Source: DASYRM01 sp036004405 (GTDB taxonomy: Bacteria; Acidobacteriota; Vicinamibacteria; Vicinamibacterales; UBA2999). From it: 27,328 nt of DNA. Where the stretch lies: NCBI GenBank assembly GCA_036004405.1, contig DASYRM010000059.1, positions 1 to 27,328 of the forward strand, given 5' to 3'. The notes below the pieces were generated by a model, which did no database searches, had not been told where the DNA came from, and saw nothing but the letters and a program-made list of their open reading frames with translations. Made by a program: the position numbers and the translations under genes. This document shows positions 7,562 to 16,836 of the stretch, one piece after another; positions within the stretch are counted from its first letter, which is position 1, and each line of letters opens with the position of its first letter.

Positions 7562-7593
7562 AACGCGGGCAGAGCAATCTGCCCGCGTTTTTC
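7562..7593 (+). terminator. Intrinsic terminator of the PEP-CTERM gene
   Basis: A perfect 12-bp stem AACGCGGGCAGA / TCTGCCCGCGTT with a GCAA (GNRA) tetraloop, followed by TTT and then CTT. It is placed 43 bases after the stop codon. Because the left arm begins with AA it can also fold on the other strand, so it may terminate the leftward YdjY/STN operon, whose last stop is at 7620. Confidence 0.93.
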
Positions 7594-7619
7594 TTGTGGT
7601 GGAAGGCTGCCGCCGGGGA

Positions 7620-8408
7620 TCAGCGCGCCGGTTTCGGCAGCGCCCGGACGATCAGCTTGACCTGGGTTCCGGGCTTGAGATTGAACTCGGGATTGATTTC
7701 CGTGTCGCCCCACGGGCCTGAAATCGGCCGTGGGCTTTCGATGATAGGCGCCACCGTGTGCATGAAGCCGATCAAGGCGCCTTCGGTTTCAGCCATGTAC
7801 AGCACCTTCTGTTGAAACACCGATCCGGTGTAGACCCAGGGGCCCTCCGACAGGGTTTCCTTCAGCACGCGGTTGTAGATCAGCTGCTCGGCGCGAACCC
7901 GGCGCGGCTTGCCGCCTTCGTCCCACTCCACGAACAGCTCCAGAGGGTGTCCCTGCGGAGGCGCCGGGTCGAACTGCATCTTCGAGGGCACGGCGTCGGT
8001 GTTGTCGAGCCCAATCAGCAGGCAGGACACGTTGAAATTGACGGCGTTGGTGTCCAGTTCGATGGCGCTCTCGTAGGCCTTCCAGCCACCCTTGGTGTTG
8101 GCGAGGAATTCGAGCACCTGGACGTCGTTGATGAAGCCGCCGACCGAGAACTCCTTCCTGGCAGTGTCGACCGTGATGGTGCCGATCCGTACCAGGTCCT
8201 TGCCGATCCGTTCCGCCGGCGAGGGCGGCGGCGGCGGCCCGTAGAAGGGCTGACGCTGTTCCTTCGGCGGCCGGATTTCCCGTTGCGCGAAGAGCGTCGT
8301 ATTCGGTCCTACCAGCGGCGGGAGGGCGCCGGCGCCGGCCGTCAGGGCGCAGACGGTGGCGAGACGCCGGACAAGGATGGCCGAGGGCCGAGGGCGGCGG
8401 CGTTTCAT
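7620..8408 (-). CDS. YdjY-domain secreted protein
   Basis: 262 residues with an N-terminal export signal (Arg-rich start, then AILVRRLATVCALTAGAGAL). The body resembles the YdjY domain. Features are RIGTITVDTARKEFSVGGFIN, then ELFVEWDEGGKPRRVRAEQLI, then WVYTGSVFQ, then YMAETEGALIGFM, and a final GTQVKLIVRALPKPA. YdjY-type proteins are periplasmic or lipoprotein-like and often occur beside electron-transfer or metal-related genes; their biochemical role is not established. A proline run (GPPPPPSP) links the signal to the domain. An alternative GTG start lies at 8420, in frame, four codons upstream. It follows the STN-domain gene by about 24 bases on the same strand, so the two are probably co-transcribed. 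Confidence 0.8.
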   Translation of the reverse strand: MKRRRPRPSAILVRRLATVCALTAGAGALPPLVGPNTTLFAQREIRPPKEQRQPFYGPPPPPSPAERIGKDLVRIGTITVDTARKEFSVGGFINDVQVLEFLANTKGGWKAYESAIELDTNAVNFNVSCLLIGLDNTDAVPSKMQFDPAPPQGHPLELFVEWDEGGKPRRVRAEQLIYNRVLKETLSEGPWVYTGSVFQQKVLYMAETEGALIGFMHTVAPIIESPRPISGPWGDTEINPEFNLKPGTQVKLIVRALPKPAR

Positions 8409-8432
8409 GCTCAGGCTCACGAGTGGGTCAGG

Positions 8433-9203
8433 TTACGGCTGCGCCCCTTGCCGGACGGTTCCCTTCACGCTCGGGTCGGTCATCGTCAATTCCGGCGCGA
8501 CGGGAGGAGCCTGGACGATTTCGCCCGGCCTCGCGGCGGTCGTCGCGCCTCCGAACGGACGCGACGCGTCGGGGGTGGTGCCGGTGATGAGAGGGAGTCG
8601 CCGAGGGGACGGAGGCTCGACGACCGGCGCCGTGGGCACCGCTTCGCCGGCGGCGTCGGACGGCTCTGCGCGGCCGAGAGCTCCGCGGGCGGGTACTCTG
8701 GCTCGCGGCTGCGGCGCGACCACCACGGGTTCGGACGCCTCCTCCGCGGCCTCGACGTCGGGCGACGGCTCGCTCAGAACAAAGGCGGGGCGGGACGCAA
8801 ACGGTGCCGGCACGGGCCGGCTGACGCTGGTGGCTGCCGCCGTCCGGGCCGCCACGACCACCAGGCCGGCGAACTGCGACCGCGTGTGCTCGTCAGCCTG
8901 TCGCGCGCTGAGGAGGTATCCGCCGATGTCCCGCAGCAGGATGTCGAGCGCCTGGCGTTCGCCGACCCCGCTGAGCGAGAGGGTGACCGGCCGCGCGTCG
9001 AGCGTCTCGGCGTTGAGCACCTTGGTGCCTCCCACGCGAGACCACTCGGCGAGAATGTCGCGCAGCGTCGCGTCGCGGGCGTCCAGCGTCACGCCTCGGT
9101 CGTCGATCACGAGCGAGACGTGAGATGCTTGAGCTGCGGCTAGGGCGGGGTGCAGCGTGACGATGAGGGCCAGGATCCAGCGTTCGACGCGTCGAGTGGC
9201 CAT
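8433..9203 (-). CDS. Secreted STN-domain (secretin/TonB short N-terminal) protein
   Basis: 256 residues. A signal peptide (ILALIVTLHPALAAAQA) is followed at about 28-105 by a secretin/TonB short N-terminal-type domain: VTLDARDATLRDILAEWSRV, PVTLSLSGVGERQALDILL, RDIGGYLLSAR. In secretins and TonB-dependent receptors this beta-alpha-beta module contacts periplasmic partners. Here it stands alone, followed by a ~150-residue Pro/Ala/Arg low-complexity tail, so this is a stand-alone adaptor, not a secretin. The ATG at 9203 follows GAGG with a 5-base gap. It is clearly related to the protein at 18171-18677. It is first in a two-gene operon with the YdjY-domain gene. Function unknown. Confidence 0.82.
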   Translation of the reverse strand: MATRRVERWILALIVTLHPALAAAQASHVSLVIDDRGVTLDARDATLRDILAEWSRVGGTKVLNAETLDARPVTLSLSGVGERQALDILLRDIGGYLLSARQADEHTRSQFAGLVVVAARTAAATSVSRPVPAPFASRPAFVLSEPSPDVEAAEEASEPVVVAPQPRARVPARGALGRAEPSDAAGEAVPTAPVVEPPSPRRLPLITGTTPDASRPFGGATTAARPGEIVQAPPVAPELTMTDPSVKGTVRQGAQP

Positions 9204-9329
9204 CACAGCCTCAAAAGGATAGTTGATCCGGCAGCCGCCGCGGCGAAAGGGCGCCTATAGTCGCCGCCGCCCGCGAATTGTGAGGCGGTTTGCGCCCCGG
9301 CACTCCAACGGTAGCAAGACGCTGACCAG

Positions 9330-10061
9330 ATGATTGCCGACATCCTCCAGACGCGTTCCCGCGGCCGGGCCTACCTGCTCCTGGCCCGCGTGTCGAACCT
9401 GCCGACGGTCTGGTCCAATGTCCTCGCAGGGCTCGTGGCCGGCTCGGCCATCGGCGTGCCCGGCTCGAGCTTCAGCTCGGCAACGCTCGCGCTGCTCCTG
9501 CTGTCCGCCTCGGCGTTCTACACCGGCGGCATGTTCCTCAACGACGCGTTCGATGCGCCGTTCGACCGGCGGGGGCGCCCGGAGCGTCCGCTGCCGCGCG
9601 GCGAGGTGGGGCTGACCGAGGTGTTCACTGTCGGGGGCGCGCTGCTGGTGCTCGGGCTCGCGCTCGTGTCGTCGAATCGAAACGTCCTGCTGTTCGGGCT
9701 CGGCCTCGCCGCGGCGATTGTCTTCTACGACGCGCGCCACAAGGGCAGCGCCGTGGCGCCGCTCGTGATGGGCGCCTGTCGCGGTCTCGTGTATCTGATG
9801 GCGGCAGCCGCCGGCGTCGTGTCGGCAGCCGCCTGGGTGGGCGCCGGCGTCATGCTCCTCTACGTGGCTGGCCTGACGCTCGTGGCCAAGGGCGCGGGCG
9901 CCAATGCGCGCTGGCTGATTCCGGCGCTCATCGCCGGAATCTCGATCGTGGACGCCGTGTTCATCCTGGTCGTGGAGCCGTCGGCGGCGTGGCTGGCGGC
10001 GATCGCGGCGATCGGCTGTCCGCTCACGCTCAGCCTGCAGCGCTGGGTGCCAGGCGACTAG
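9330..10061 (+). CDS. eboC: UbiA-like membrane prenyltransferase, EboC type
   Basis: A 243-residue polytopic membrane protein of the UbiA superfamily (intramembrane prenyltransferases using Mg2+-bound polyprenyl diphosphate). The first Asp-rich motif is N71-D72-x2-D75-x3-D79-RR, continuing RGRPERPLPRG, as in UbiA enzymes. In place of the second Asp-rich motif there is YDARHKG followed by APLVMGACRG, which matches what I recall of EboC and argues for that subgroup. Hydrophobic segments cover about 25-40, 50-68, 100-113, 118-132, 142-160, 165-186, 197-214 and 218-234. It is shorter than typical UbiA (~290). It overlaps the convergent eboF by 32 bases. The ebo cluster has been tied to export of a scytonemin precursor to the periplasm in Nostoc. 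The product in this organism is unknown. Confidence 0.85.
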   Translation: MIADILQTRSRGRAYLLLARVSNLPTVWSNVLAGLVAGSAIGVPGSSFSSATLALLLLSASAFYTGGMFLNDAFDAPFDRRGRPERPLPRGEVGLTEVFTVGGALLVLGLALVSSNRNVLLFGLGLAAAIVFYDARHKGSAVAPLVMGACRGLVYLMAAAAGVVSAAAWVGAGVMLLYVAGLTLVAKGAGANARWLIPALIAGISIVDAVFILVVEPSAAWLAAIAAIGCPLTLSLQRWVPGD

Positions 10062-11454
10062 GGTTCGCGACGACGTCGTCGAACAGGTGCGCGAGCATCA
10101 GGTCGTGGACCGCCGTCGGTTCGACCGGGCCCGAGAGCGCCCCCTCCTCTGACGAGATCGCCACCGGCCCCTCGGCGAGCGACGAGGGGATGCGCCCATG
10201 AGATCCGCGCACGAGCGTGGCGTCGAGCGGGATCACGTTCATCAGATAGCGGAACCCGAGCGCCTTGCGCGCCAGCGTCGCCGCCACGCGCACCTTGGGC
10301 AGCGTGAGCGCCGGATCCAGAAAGAGCTCCGCGGGGTCGTAGCCCGGCTTGCGATGGATGTCGACGGTGCGGGCGTAATCGGGCGCGCGCGCGTCGTCGA
10401 GCCAGTAATAGTAGGTGAACCAGGCGTCGCTGTCGGCGATCGCGACCAGCTCGCCCGAGCGTGCGTGATCGAGGCCATAGGCGCGGAGCCCGTCGGCGTC
10501 GGCCACCTCGGCGACGCCGCGCACGCCGGCGAGCAGCGCCTTCACCGCCGGCACGTCCGTACGGTCGCGCACGTAGACGTGTGCCACCTGATGATCTGCC
10601 ACCGCAAACGCCCGGCTCGCGCCCGGGTCGAACGCATCGGTGCCGAGCTCGTCGCGCACCACGAGCCACCCCGCCTCGCGGAGCACCCGATTGATGTGCA
10701 CCGGGCGGCTGACGTCGGACAGCCCGTATTCGGAGATCACGAGAATCCGGCGCCCGCGCGCGCGCAGCGCTTCGATCAGCCGGCCGGCGAGCCGGTCGAT
10801 GACGGCGATCTGCTGGCGGGCCCGGGGATCAGTCGCGCCGAAACGCTGCAGGTCGTAATCGAGATGGGGGAGATAGATCATCAGCAGCGACGGCGAATGC
10901 CACTCGTCCACCTTCAGCGACGCATCGGCAATCCACTCGCTGGAACGGATGCCGGAATTCGGCCCCCAGAAGTCGAAGAAGGGAAACGTCCCGAGCTCGC
11001 TGGCCAGGCGCGCGCCGAGGTCGGCGGGCGACGAATAGATCTCGGGAATCTTCCGGCCGTCGGCGGGATAGATCGGACGCGGCGTGACGGACCACTCCAC
11101 CGCGCCATACATGTTGAACCACCAGAACATCTTGGCGCACGTGAACGACGCGTCGCGCCGTCGCGCCGCCTCCCACACTTTCTCGCCGGCGACGAGCTGA
11201 TCCGGCTGGCGCCAGAACATCACCTGGGCGAGCTCGCGGAAGTACCAGCCGTTGCCGACGATGCCGTGCTGCCGCGGCGCGACGCCGGTCATGTAGGTGG
11301 CCTGCGCGGTGCAGGTGACGGCGGGAAACGCCGAGCGGATCGGAGCGCTCGAGCCGCTGCGGCGCAGCGCGTCGAGGTGCGGCGTTTCGAGTCCGAGCTG
11401 GGCTCCCGTGAGGCCGACGATGTCGATGACCGCGGTTGGATGCACGATGGGCAA
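10030..11454 (-). CDS. eboF: Alkaline-phosphatase-fold phosphodiesterase-like protein, EboF type
   Basis: 474 residues of the alkaline phosphatase/nucleotide pyrophosphatase superfamily. A metal-ligand Asp11 (VIDIVGL) and the nucleophile region FPAVTCTAQATYMTG, with Thr47, are present. YLPHLDYD contributes Asp199, and DIHRKPGYDP supplies a distal His367. The canonical S-D-H-G ligand pair is replaced by S-E-Y-G (240s), and the usual His four residues after Asp199 is absent, so metal binding may differ from true pyrophosphatases. The N-terminal phrase IVGLTGAQLG and the WWFNMYG patch agree with EboF-type proteins as I remember them. The first possible start is TTG at 11454, with GGAAG upstream; GTG at 11445 is an alternative. 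It is divergent from the methyltransferase gene and convergent with eboC. Confidence 0.84.
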   Translation of the reverse strand: MPIVHPTAVIDIVGLTGAQLGLETPHLDALRRSGSSAPIRSAFPAVTCTAQATYMTGVAPRQHGIVGNGWYFRELAQVMFWRQPDQLVAGEKVWEAARRRDASFTCAKMFWWFNMYGAVEWSVTPRPIYPADGRKIPEIYSSPADLGARLASELGTFPFFDFWGPNSGIRSSEWIADASLKVDEWHSPSLLMIYLPHLDYDLQRFGATDPRARQQIAVIDRLAGRLIEALRARGRRILVISEYGLSDVSRPVHINRVLREAGWLVVRDELGTDAFDPGASRAFAVADHQVAHVYVRDRTDVPAVKALLAGVRGVAEVADADGLRAYGLDHARSGELVAIADSDAWFTYYYWLDDARAPDYARTVDIHRKPGYDPAELFLDPALTLPKVRVAATLARKALGFRYLMNVIPLDATLVRGSHGRIPSSLAEGPVAISSEEGALSGPVEPTAVHDLMLAHLFDDVVANPSRLAPSAAG

Positions 11455-11456
11455 GA

Positions 11457-11485
11457 TTGACAGGCTTCCGGCAGCCGTTCAAGAT
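11457..11485 (+). promoter_or_regulatory. Possible sigma-70 promoter giving a leaderless methyltransferase mRNA
   Basis: A perfect -35 hexamer TTGACA (11457-11462) is followed after 17 bases by CAAGAT (11480-11485), a weak -10 matching TATAAT at three of six positions. Transcription would start at about 11492, exactly the GTG chosen for the methyltransferase, which also lacks a Shine-Dalgarno. Tentative. Confidence 0.3.
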
Positions 11486-11491
11486 GACGGC

Positions 11492-12505
11492 GTGACCTCG
11501 CCAGGATCGCTGCCCAGTGCCGCACACCTGCAGCAGCTCGCGCTCGCTCACCGCTCGTCGATGGTGCTCTTCACCGCAAGCGAGCTCGATGTCTTCACCA
11601 AGATTCACCAGGGGCACACGACGGCCGACGCACTGGCGACCGCGTGCGACGTGCAACCCGAACCGCTCCGCATGGTGCTCGAGTGGTGCGTCGCGGACGG
11701 CACGCTCACATCCGACGGCACCCACTACCAGAACACGCCGGCGACGACGGCATATCTGGTCAAGGGCCAGCCGGCCTATGCCGCCAACGGGTTGAAGTAC
11801 GCGCAGGATCTCTATCCGGCCTGGGGCGGCCTGACGTCGCTCGTGCGCACCGGCCGGCCGTCGATCGACCCCGAGAGCATTCTCGGGGACGACAAGGCGA
11901 AGACCCGGGCGTTCATCTATGCGATGCACGAGCGCGCCCGGGGGCTCGGCTCGGTGCTGCCGGCCGGCGTGGACTTCACCGGCCGCCGGCGGCTGCTCGA
12001 CGTTGGCGGCGGTCCTGGCACGTACTCGATCGCGCTGGTCCAGAAGACGCCTGGGCTCACGTCCACAGTCCTCGATCTGCCGGGCGTCCTCGAAATCACC
12101 AGGGAGATCGTCGACGCCAACGGCTGCTCGGATCGCATCTCGCTGCTGCCGGGAGACTACCTGACCACGCCGTTTGGTTCCGGCTACGACGCCGCGCTCC
12201 TCTCGGGCATGATGCATCGCGAGCACGAGCGGGAGTGCCGGCTCCTGCTGAAGAAAAGCTTCGAGGCGTTGGAGCCGGGCGGAATGATCGTCGTGAGCGA
12301 CGTGTTCTTCGAGGACGATCGGAAGAACACCCCGCCCTTCGCCCTCTCGTTCGCGCTGAACATGATGCTCACGAGCAATCACGGGTCGGCACACGCGAAA
12401 ACCGAGATGAGCCGCTGGATGACCGACACCGGGTTCACCGGCATCGACCAGAGGCCGCTGCCGCCTCCGAACCCGCACACGCTCATCGTCGGCCACAAGG
12501 TGTAG
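11492..12505 (+). CDS. SAM-dependent O-methyltransferase (plant-OMT/acetylserotonin-like family)
   Basis: 337 residues. The N-terminal ~85 residues form a winged-helix dimerisation domain (QLALAHRSSMVLFTASELDVF, then DALATACDVQPEPLRMVLEW). A Rossmann SAM-binding domain follows: motif I LLDVGGGPGT with Asp170, the acidic ribose-binding strand TVLDLPGV (Asp195), then DRISLLPGDY, and the post-motif strand EALEPGGMIVVSDVFF. In this family the catalytic His often lies in LHDW; here the equivalent stretch is MMHREHE. This class methylates hydroxyls of small aromatic or polyketide molecules; the substrate is not predictable. The start is uncertain: GTG 11492 gives the usual family length, ATG 11447 would overlap the divergent eboF start. 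The stop overlaps the sensor kinase start by one base (TAGTG). Confidence 0.83.
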   Translation: MTSPGSLPSAAHLQQLALAHRSSMVLFTASELDVFTKIHQGHTTADALATACDVQPEPLRMVLEWCVADGTLTSDGTHYQNTPATTAYLVKGQPAYAANGLKYAQDLYPAWGGLTSLVRTGRPSIDPESILGDDKAKTRAFIYAMHERARGLGSVLPAGVDFTGRRRLLDVGGGPGTYSIALVQKTPGLTSTVLDLPGVLEITREIVDANGCSDRISLLPGDYLTTPFGSGYDAALLSGMMHREHERECRLLLKKSFEALEPGGMIVVSDVFFEDDRKNTPPFALSFALNMMLTSNHGSAHAKTEMSRWMTDTGFTGIDQRPLPPPNPHTLIVGHKV

Positions 12506-13873
12506 TGCGCGCCTCGCGGCTGCCCCTGCAGTACCGGATCGTCCTGCCCACGGTGGCGGCGGCGCTGCTGGCCATGGCCGCGACGACCTACGTGGGGGCC
12601 CGCGTCACCGCCTCCGCGTTGCGCACGCGCCTCGAGTCGCAGTTGATCAGCTCGGCGTCGGCCGTCGCGTGGCGCGACTTCGCCCTCAACTCGCGGATCC
12701 TCGTCAGCCTGAGCGCCGTCGTCGGCGCCGACGTCGTCACGCTTTCGCCCGCGGCGGAGGTGCTCGCCAGCTCGCTCGAGAGCCGTCAGGGCAGCGTCAT
12801 CGAGGCGGCCCGTCGCGTGGTGCCGGCCGCCCCGGCCGGCAATGCGCCGCCGCGCGTGAGCGACGCCGACTGCGGCTATCCGTGCCTGTTGGCGTACCGC
12901 CAGGTCGAGGGGCTCAGCGGCGCCGTCGTCGTGCTCGTGGCTGACGCGTCGCCGCTCGTGGCGGCGACGAACGCGGTCGTCAGAACGATGCTCATCGCGG
13001 CCGTGCTCAGCGTCATCGTCCTCATCGTCGTCAGCCAGGTCGTTGCCCGCCGCGTGACGGCGCCCCTCGAGCGGCTGGTGCGATTCGTCAGCACCGCCTC
13101 GCCGCAGGGTGCGGCTCGCGCCGAAGTCGGCGACGACGAAATCGGCGCCCTGGCCGACTCGTTCAATACCATGCTCGACCGCCTGGACGAGTCGCGCGTC
13201 GCGCTCGTCCGCTCGGAGAAGCTCGGTCTCGCGGGGCTGTTTGCTGCGCGGGTCGCGCACGACATCCGCAATCCGCTGTCGTCGATCAAGATGCAGACCC
13301 AGCTGCTGCGCTCGAAGCTCGAAACGGGGACGGAGGATCGCGAGACCCTCGCTGCCGTGCTCCACGACGTCGCGCAGGTCGAGTCGGTGGTGCGAGATCT
13401 GATGGATCTCGCCAATCCCGGCGCGCTCTCGCTCAGCCCGGGCGATCTGAACGCCGTGATGCGCGACGCGCTCGCCCAGTTGTCGGCGCAGCTCGCGTAT
13501 CGCAAGATTCGAGTGGAGCTCTCGCTGACCGACCCGTTACCATCGGTGGCCATCGACGCGCTGCGCCTCCGGCAGGCGTTGATCAACGTGCTCGTCAACG
13601 GTTCCGAGGCGATGCACACTGGTGGCGAGCTCCGCGTGTCCAGCGGCGCCGAGGGCGGCGCGGCGTGGATCCGGATCTGCGACGACGGCGTCGGCATCGA
13701 CCCGGCGCTCGTCGAGCGAGTGTTCGACCCGTTCGTCTCGACCAAGCCCGAAGGCGTGGGGCTCGGTCTCGTGAACGTGAAATCCGTGGTCGAGGGGCAC
13801 GGCGGGGGCATCAGGCTCGAGCCCCGCCGGCCGCGGGGCACGTGCGTGTACATCTGGCTGCCGGTAGCACAGC

Positions 13874-13881
<8 letters not shown>
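12505..13881 (+). CDS. Membrane sensor histidine kinase
   Basis: 458 residues, read from GTG 12505, which overlaps the methyltransferase stop (TAGTG). Order: transmembrane helix 1 (about 12-30), periplasmic sensor of ~125 residues, transmembrane helix 2 (about 158-179), HAMP linker (about 180-232), HisKA dimerisation domain with H-box VAHDIRNPLSS (phospho-acceptor His252), and HATPase_c with N-box ALINVLVNGSEAM (Asn365), G1 DDGVGID and G2 GVGLGLVNVKS. All catalytic boxes are intact. The periplasmic part has only two Cys, Cys123 and Cys127 in CGYPC, near its end, which could form a disulfide or bind metal. The class is the NtrB/AtoS-like kinases that partner NtrC-type regulators, and the next gene encodes one. 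Its stop overlaps that gene's start by 8 bases. Confidence 0.92.
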
Positions 13882-15199
<1,318 letters not shown>

Positions 15200-15205
15200 C
15201 CGTAG

Positions 15206-15227
15206 CGGCGGGTCTTTGGACCCGCCG
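15206..15227. terminator. Bidirectional terminator-like palindrome between convergent genes
   Basis: A perfect 9-bp inverted repeat CGGCGGGTC-TTTG-GACCCGCCG between the stop codons of the response regulator (15199) and eboB (15237). The position suits termination on both strands. There is no T-run on either side. Its shape (G-C-rich palindrome with small loop) also resembles dispersed REP-like palindromes. Confidence 0.6.
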
Positions 15228-15236
15228 GCGGCTCGC

Positions 15237-16109
15237 CTACCGCCGCTCGCCGCGCAGAACCGAATTCGACTCGTACGACAGCGAGCGATCGACGGCCGGC
15301 GGCTCCGCGAGATCCGCGACGTCGAAGCGGCCGCTCTGCGAAAAGAACGCCACCGGATTGTTCCACACCACTTCGTGAATGGCCTCTTCGGGGATGCCCA
15401 GGCTGCGCATGGCGTCGGTCGTCTTCGGCACCTTGAGCGGATCGCTGATGCCCCAGTCGGCGGCGCTGTTGACGATCATGCGATCGACTCCGTATTTCTT
15501 CACCAGGGCCGCCATGCGGTGCTCGTCCATCTTCGTGTTTGGATAGATCGAGTGCCCCGCCCAGCAGCCGGTGTTGAGCACGATCGGCAGCGTTTCCTCG
15601 TTGTTGTGGTCGATGAGCACCCGCTCTTCGGGATACTTCAGCGATCGAAGCAGCTCGATGGTGCGGATGGTGCCCTGCTTCTTGTCGCGGTGCGGCGTGT
15701 GCACCAGCACCGGCAGGTTGAACTCGCGCGCGATCTCCAGCTGACGGGTGAACCATCGCGCCTCGTCCTCGGTCTGATCGTCGAAGCCGAGCTCGCCCAC
15801 GGCGACGACGCCGTCCTTGGCGAGAAACCGCGGCAGCAGATCGATCACCTCGCCCGCCAGCTTCGGATTGTTCGCTTCCTTCGGATTGAGGCCGATGGTG
15901 CAGAAGTGCCGGATGCCGAATTGCGAGGCGCGGAAGCGCTCCCATCCCACCAGGCTGTTGAAGTAGTCGATGAAGCTGCCGACCGTCGTGCGCGGCTGCC
16001 CGAGCCAGAAGGCGGGCTCGACGAGCGCGGAAATTCCCGCCGCGGCCATCGCCGTGTAATCGTCGGTCGTGCGCGAGGTCATGTGAACGTGCGGGTCGAT
16101 CATCTTCAT
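15237..16109 (-). CDS. eboB: TatD-like metal-dependent hydrolase, EboB type
   Basis: 290 residues of the amidohydrolase-like TIM-barrel TatD family. Metal ligands are visible in order: His7-x-His9 (IDPHVHMTS), Glu106 (VGELGFDD), His137 (VLVHTPH), His168 (VLIDHNN) and Asp218 (NSAADWG). The family includes 3'-5' DNases and uncharacterised hydrolases; the EboB subgroup has no proven substrate. The ATG at 16109 has TGAGGA eight bases upstream; a second ATG at 16103 is possible. It begins 11 bases after the eboA stop on the same strand, so the order eboA-eboB is conserved as in described ebo clusters. The long C-terminal tail after about 260 is variable. Confidence 0.88.
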   Translation of the reverse strand: MKMIDPHVHMTSRTTDDYTAMAAAGISALVEPAFWLGQPRTTVGSFIDYFNSLVGWERFRASQFGIRHFCTIGLNPKEANNPKLAGEVIDLLPRFLAKDGVVAVGELGFDDQTEDEARWFTRQLEIAREFNLPVLVHTPHRDKKQGTIRTIELLRSLKYPEERVLIDHNNEETLPIVLNTGCWAGHSIYPNTKMDEHRMAALVKKYGVDRMIVNSAADWGISDPLKVPKTTDAMRSLGIPEEAIHEVVWNNPVAFFSQSGRFDVADLAEPPAVDRSLSYESNSVLRGERR

Positions 16110-16120
16110 ACGTTGGGTCC

Positions 16121-16804
16121 TCAGGCGGCGGCGCTCGACAGCGCCAGCCCGATGTCTGCAGGCACCGGCCGCCCGGCCGCCCGCCGTTCGGCGGCGAAGT
16201 CGGTCGCCATCCGCGCGAGCTCGATGTTGGCGCGCGCGGCGAGCCCGACGATGCGGTCGAGGCGTACGCCGGTGAAAAGCGCCTTCATCACCAGCTGGTT
16301 GAAATTTCGTTCCGGGAAAAACCGGCTCGGATACGGGTTCTCGCAGGCCACGGCCTCGAACACCGGGAGGATGTTGGTGCGGCAGGCGTCGATGACCAGG
16401 GCGAGAAACCGGTCCGGGGCCGGCAGCAGGACCACCGCCCGCAGCCAGCTCTGTTGCTCCCGGGCGTCGCCCTGTTCGTAGCACGCCCGGGCAACGTCCT
16501 CGAAGGCCTCGAAGTCCACGTGGTCCGCGCGAGCGAGAAGAAAGGTTGCCCGGGCGGCGTCTTCGAGCGTCCAGCGATCGAGTGCGAGACCTTCCGGGGC
16601 GGCCGCGAAAGACTCCCCGCCCGAGGCCGCCAGGGGCAGCCTTCCGAGCCGCATCGAGGCCTCGGTGTAGAGGGCCAGAAGACGCTCCAGAGGGCCTCTC
16701 TCGGCCTCTTTCAGCGCTTCCTGGAGCCACCGGGCTGCCTCGCCGCTCGTGCGAACCTGGAGAGCGGATTGCAGCTGATTCCTGACGCTTTCGTTGATCG
16801 GCAT
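16121..16804 (-). CDS. eboA: EboA-domain protein
   Basis: 227 residues, mostly alpha-helical and soluble, with no signal peptide or membrane segment. The diagnostic block is in the C-terminal half: NPYPSRFFPERNFNQ (157-171), KALFTGVRLDRIVGL (174-188), and ANIELARMATDFAAERRAAGR (about 192-212) followed by PVPADI. These agree with EboA as I know it. The biochemical role of EboA is unknown; it is the first gene of the ebo cluster in cyanobacteria and other bacteria. Here it leads a two-gene leftward unit with eboB. It is divergent, with only 32 bases between starts, from the membrane protein gene at 16837. An AGAAGAGG lies upstream of the ATG at a rather long distance. Confidence 0.9.
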   Translation of the reverse strand: MPINESVRNQLQSALQVRTSGEAARWLQEALKEAERGPLERLLALYTEASMRLGRLPLAASGGESFAAAPEGLALDRWTLEDAARATFLLARADHVDFEAFEDVARACYEQGDAREQQSWLRAVVLLPAPDRFLALVIDACRTNILPVFEAVACENPYPSRFFPERNFNQLVMKALFTGVRLDRIVGLAARANIELARMATDFAAERRAAGRPVPADIGLALSSAAA

Positions 16805-16836
16805 GGCCGCTCGAAGCCTCTTCTGCCTGTGACCTA

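Noticed and set aside
7758..9143. A 461-codon plus-strand frame opposite the YdjY and STN genes
   Set aside because: It crosses two well-formed antisense genes and their gap, and shows only shadow-type composition.
10198..11460. A 420-codon open frame on the plus strand opposite eboF
   Set aside because: It is antisense to a gene with clear phosphodiesterase-fold motifs, has no domain, and is rich in Arg/Ala/His, as expected of a shadow frame in GC-rich DNA.
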